Below are positions 63,219 through 64,000 of a DNA stretch of 64,000 nucleotides, piece by piece; the stretch's first letter is position 1, and each line of letters opens with the position of its first letter. Both the position numbers and the translations under genes were made by a program. Source of the DNA: an uncultured Chlorobiota bacterium (GTDB lineage Bacteria; Bacteroidota; Ignavibacteria; UBA10030; UBA6906); the NCBI GenBank assembly GCA_900696645.1, contig CAADGV010000026.1, forward strand, positions 62,001-126,000, read 5' to 3'. Under the pieces are notes generated by a model, which was not told the origin of the DNA, ran no database searches, and worked only from the letters and a program-made list of their open reading frames with translations.

Positions 63219-64000
63219 ATGAATCGTCTTCAACACAAATTCTTCATAGCATTTCTTGTTGTCCCTTCGTTCCTGATTCTCTTCGCCGTCGTCTTCTATC
63301 CGTTCGTGTACAATGTGGTAATTTCGTTTTCGAACATGAATCTCCGCCACATAAAGGATTGGTCAATTATCGGCCCGCAGCAATATATCAAAGTCTTTAC
63401 CGAACCAACCCAGCCGAACTTCTACGTTGTATTTTTGAAGACGATCATCTGGACGGTTGTCAACCTGACCTTCCATGTGGTGATTGGTGTTTTCCTTGCT
63501 CTGCTCTTGAATCAGCGGGAGGTGAAAGGGAAACCGCTTTTCCGTACACTGTTAATTTTGCCGTGGGCAATTCCGCAGTACATTGTTGCGTTGACGTGGA
63601 GGGGAATGTTCAATTACGAGTACGGCTCGATCAATCTCATCATCACGAAATATCTGAATTTGCCCGCGGTTGAATGGCTCAAGAGTCCGACGGAGGCTTT
63701 CATCGCCTGTATTCTTACGAACGTCTGGCTCGGGTTTCCGTTTATGATGGTGATTGCATTAGGGGCGTTGCAGAGTATTCCTCACGAATTGTACGAGGCG
63801 GCGGATATTGACGGCGCCTCGTGGTGGCACAAGCTGAAGAATATCACGCTGCCACTCATCAGACCCGTTATGATCCCGGCGATTACGCTCGGAACCGTTT
63901 GGACATTCAACAACTTGAACATCGTCTGGCTCGTAAGTAATGCCGGCGAGCCGTCCGATCAGACTCATATTCTTGTATCGTTCGTTTACAAGGCGGCGTT
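63219..64000 (+). CDS. MalF-like ABC sugar permease, 3' end outside window
   Basis: An inner-membrane permease of the CUT1 class; 260 codons lie in the window. I translated it from the ATG at 63219. TM segments are visible at about 9-32 (FFIAFLVVPSFLILFAVVFYPFVY), 75-98, 108-122 (LLILPWAIPQYIVAL) and 160-185. The EAA loop that docks the ATPase is EAADIDGASWWHKLKNITLPLIRP (about 190-213). The expected partner MalG should follow outside the window. Together with the binding protein it imports maltodextrins; the ATPase is most likely the MsmX-type gene at 34409. Confidence 0.92.
   Translation, partial: MNRLQHKFFIAFLVVPSFLILFAVVFYPFVYNVVISFSNMNLRHIKDWSIIGPQQYIKVFTEPTQPNFYVVFLKTIIWTVVNLTFHVVIGVFLALLLNQREVKGKPLFRTLLILPWAIPQYIVALTWRGMFNYEYGSINLIITKYLNLPAVEWLKSPTEAFIACILTNVWLGFPFMMVIALGALQSIPHELYEAADIDGASWWHKLKNITLPLIRPVMIPAITLGTVWTFNNLNIVWLVSNAGEPSDQTHILVSFVYKAA

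Noticed and set aside
1-64000. CRISPR arrays, tRNA or rRNA genes, riboswitches, IS elements
   Set aside because: No regular spacer-repeat array, no cloverleaf or rRNA sequence and no transposase were seen in either strand; small RNA genes in gaps cannot be excluded by eye.

Overview
The window looks like a chromosomal segment of a free-living Gram-negative bacterium of the FCB group, most likely a relative of Ignavibacteria/Kapabacteria or Chlorobi rather than a classical Bacteroides. The reasons are eight proteins ending in a type IX secretion (T9SS) type-A sorting domain with the NYPNPFNP signature, a PorV-like outer-membrane protein, a TonB-dependent receptor with a carboxypeptidase-regulatory-like N-terminus, and an EF-P with a PGNWRAF loop. 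Usable Shine-Dalgarno sequences and recognisable TTGACA/TATAAT-type promoters also occur, which is not the classical Bacteroidetes pattern. I see no rRNA, tRNA, CRISPR array, IS element or prophage.

Layout. (1) 1-9892, mostly housekeeping: a minus-strand FAH hydrolase-ParA-M23 peptidase group, purM, a small lipoprotein, efp-accB-accC, gcvH, a small exported protein, and a minus-strand pheA-radical SAM pair. (2) 9955-21067, a secretome block: four T9SS cargo genes on the minus strand (two sialidase/Ycf48-like propellers, a seven-repeat propeller and a Fes-like esterase), a zinc-ribbon/DUF2318-like protein, then two more cargo genes on the plus strand. (3) 21274-33220, a signalling block: a sensor kinase with two c-type-heme-like motifs coupled to an NtrC-type sigma54 activator and an archaemetzincin, an ECF sigma/anti-sigma pair, a DUF4139 protein, a VWA protein, two paralogous membrane proteins that look like histidine-kinase dimerisation domains lacking the histidine, and two TPR proteins. 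(4) 33502-64000, a glucan-utilisation region.

The glucan region is the most coherent system. A LacI-family regulator gene heads a co-directional run: lacI, TonB-dependent receptor, a 1296-aa Asp-rich surface protein, a PorV-like protein and a T9SS protein with repeated carbohydrate-binding-like modules, closed by a strong terminator. No SusD-like gene is present. A second run starts at 53096: secreted GH13 amylase, large T9SS GH13 enzyme, secreted GH57 enzyme with CBM48- and CBM20-like ends, a cytoplasmic and unusual GH13 enzyme, a MalE-like lipoprotein and a MalF-like permease that runs off the window. An identical 16-bp perfect palindrome, TTGGAAGCGCTTCCAA, lies immediately after the predicted -10 box of both runs, so LacI probably represses both and itself. 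A MsmX/UgpC-type ATPase, divergent from lacI, could energise the MalEF importer. Two paralogous membrane SGNH-TPR genes and a two-domain parvulin sit between the two runs.

Start codons were moved inward from the longest reading frame wherever signal peptides, Shine-Dalgarno sites, family alignment or the operator sites argued for it. All functions are read from sequence by eye; no database search was made.
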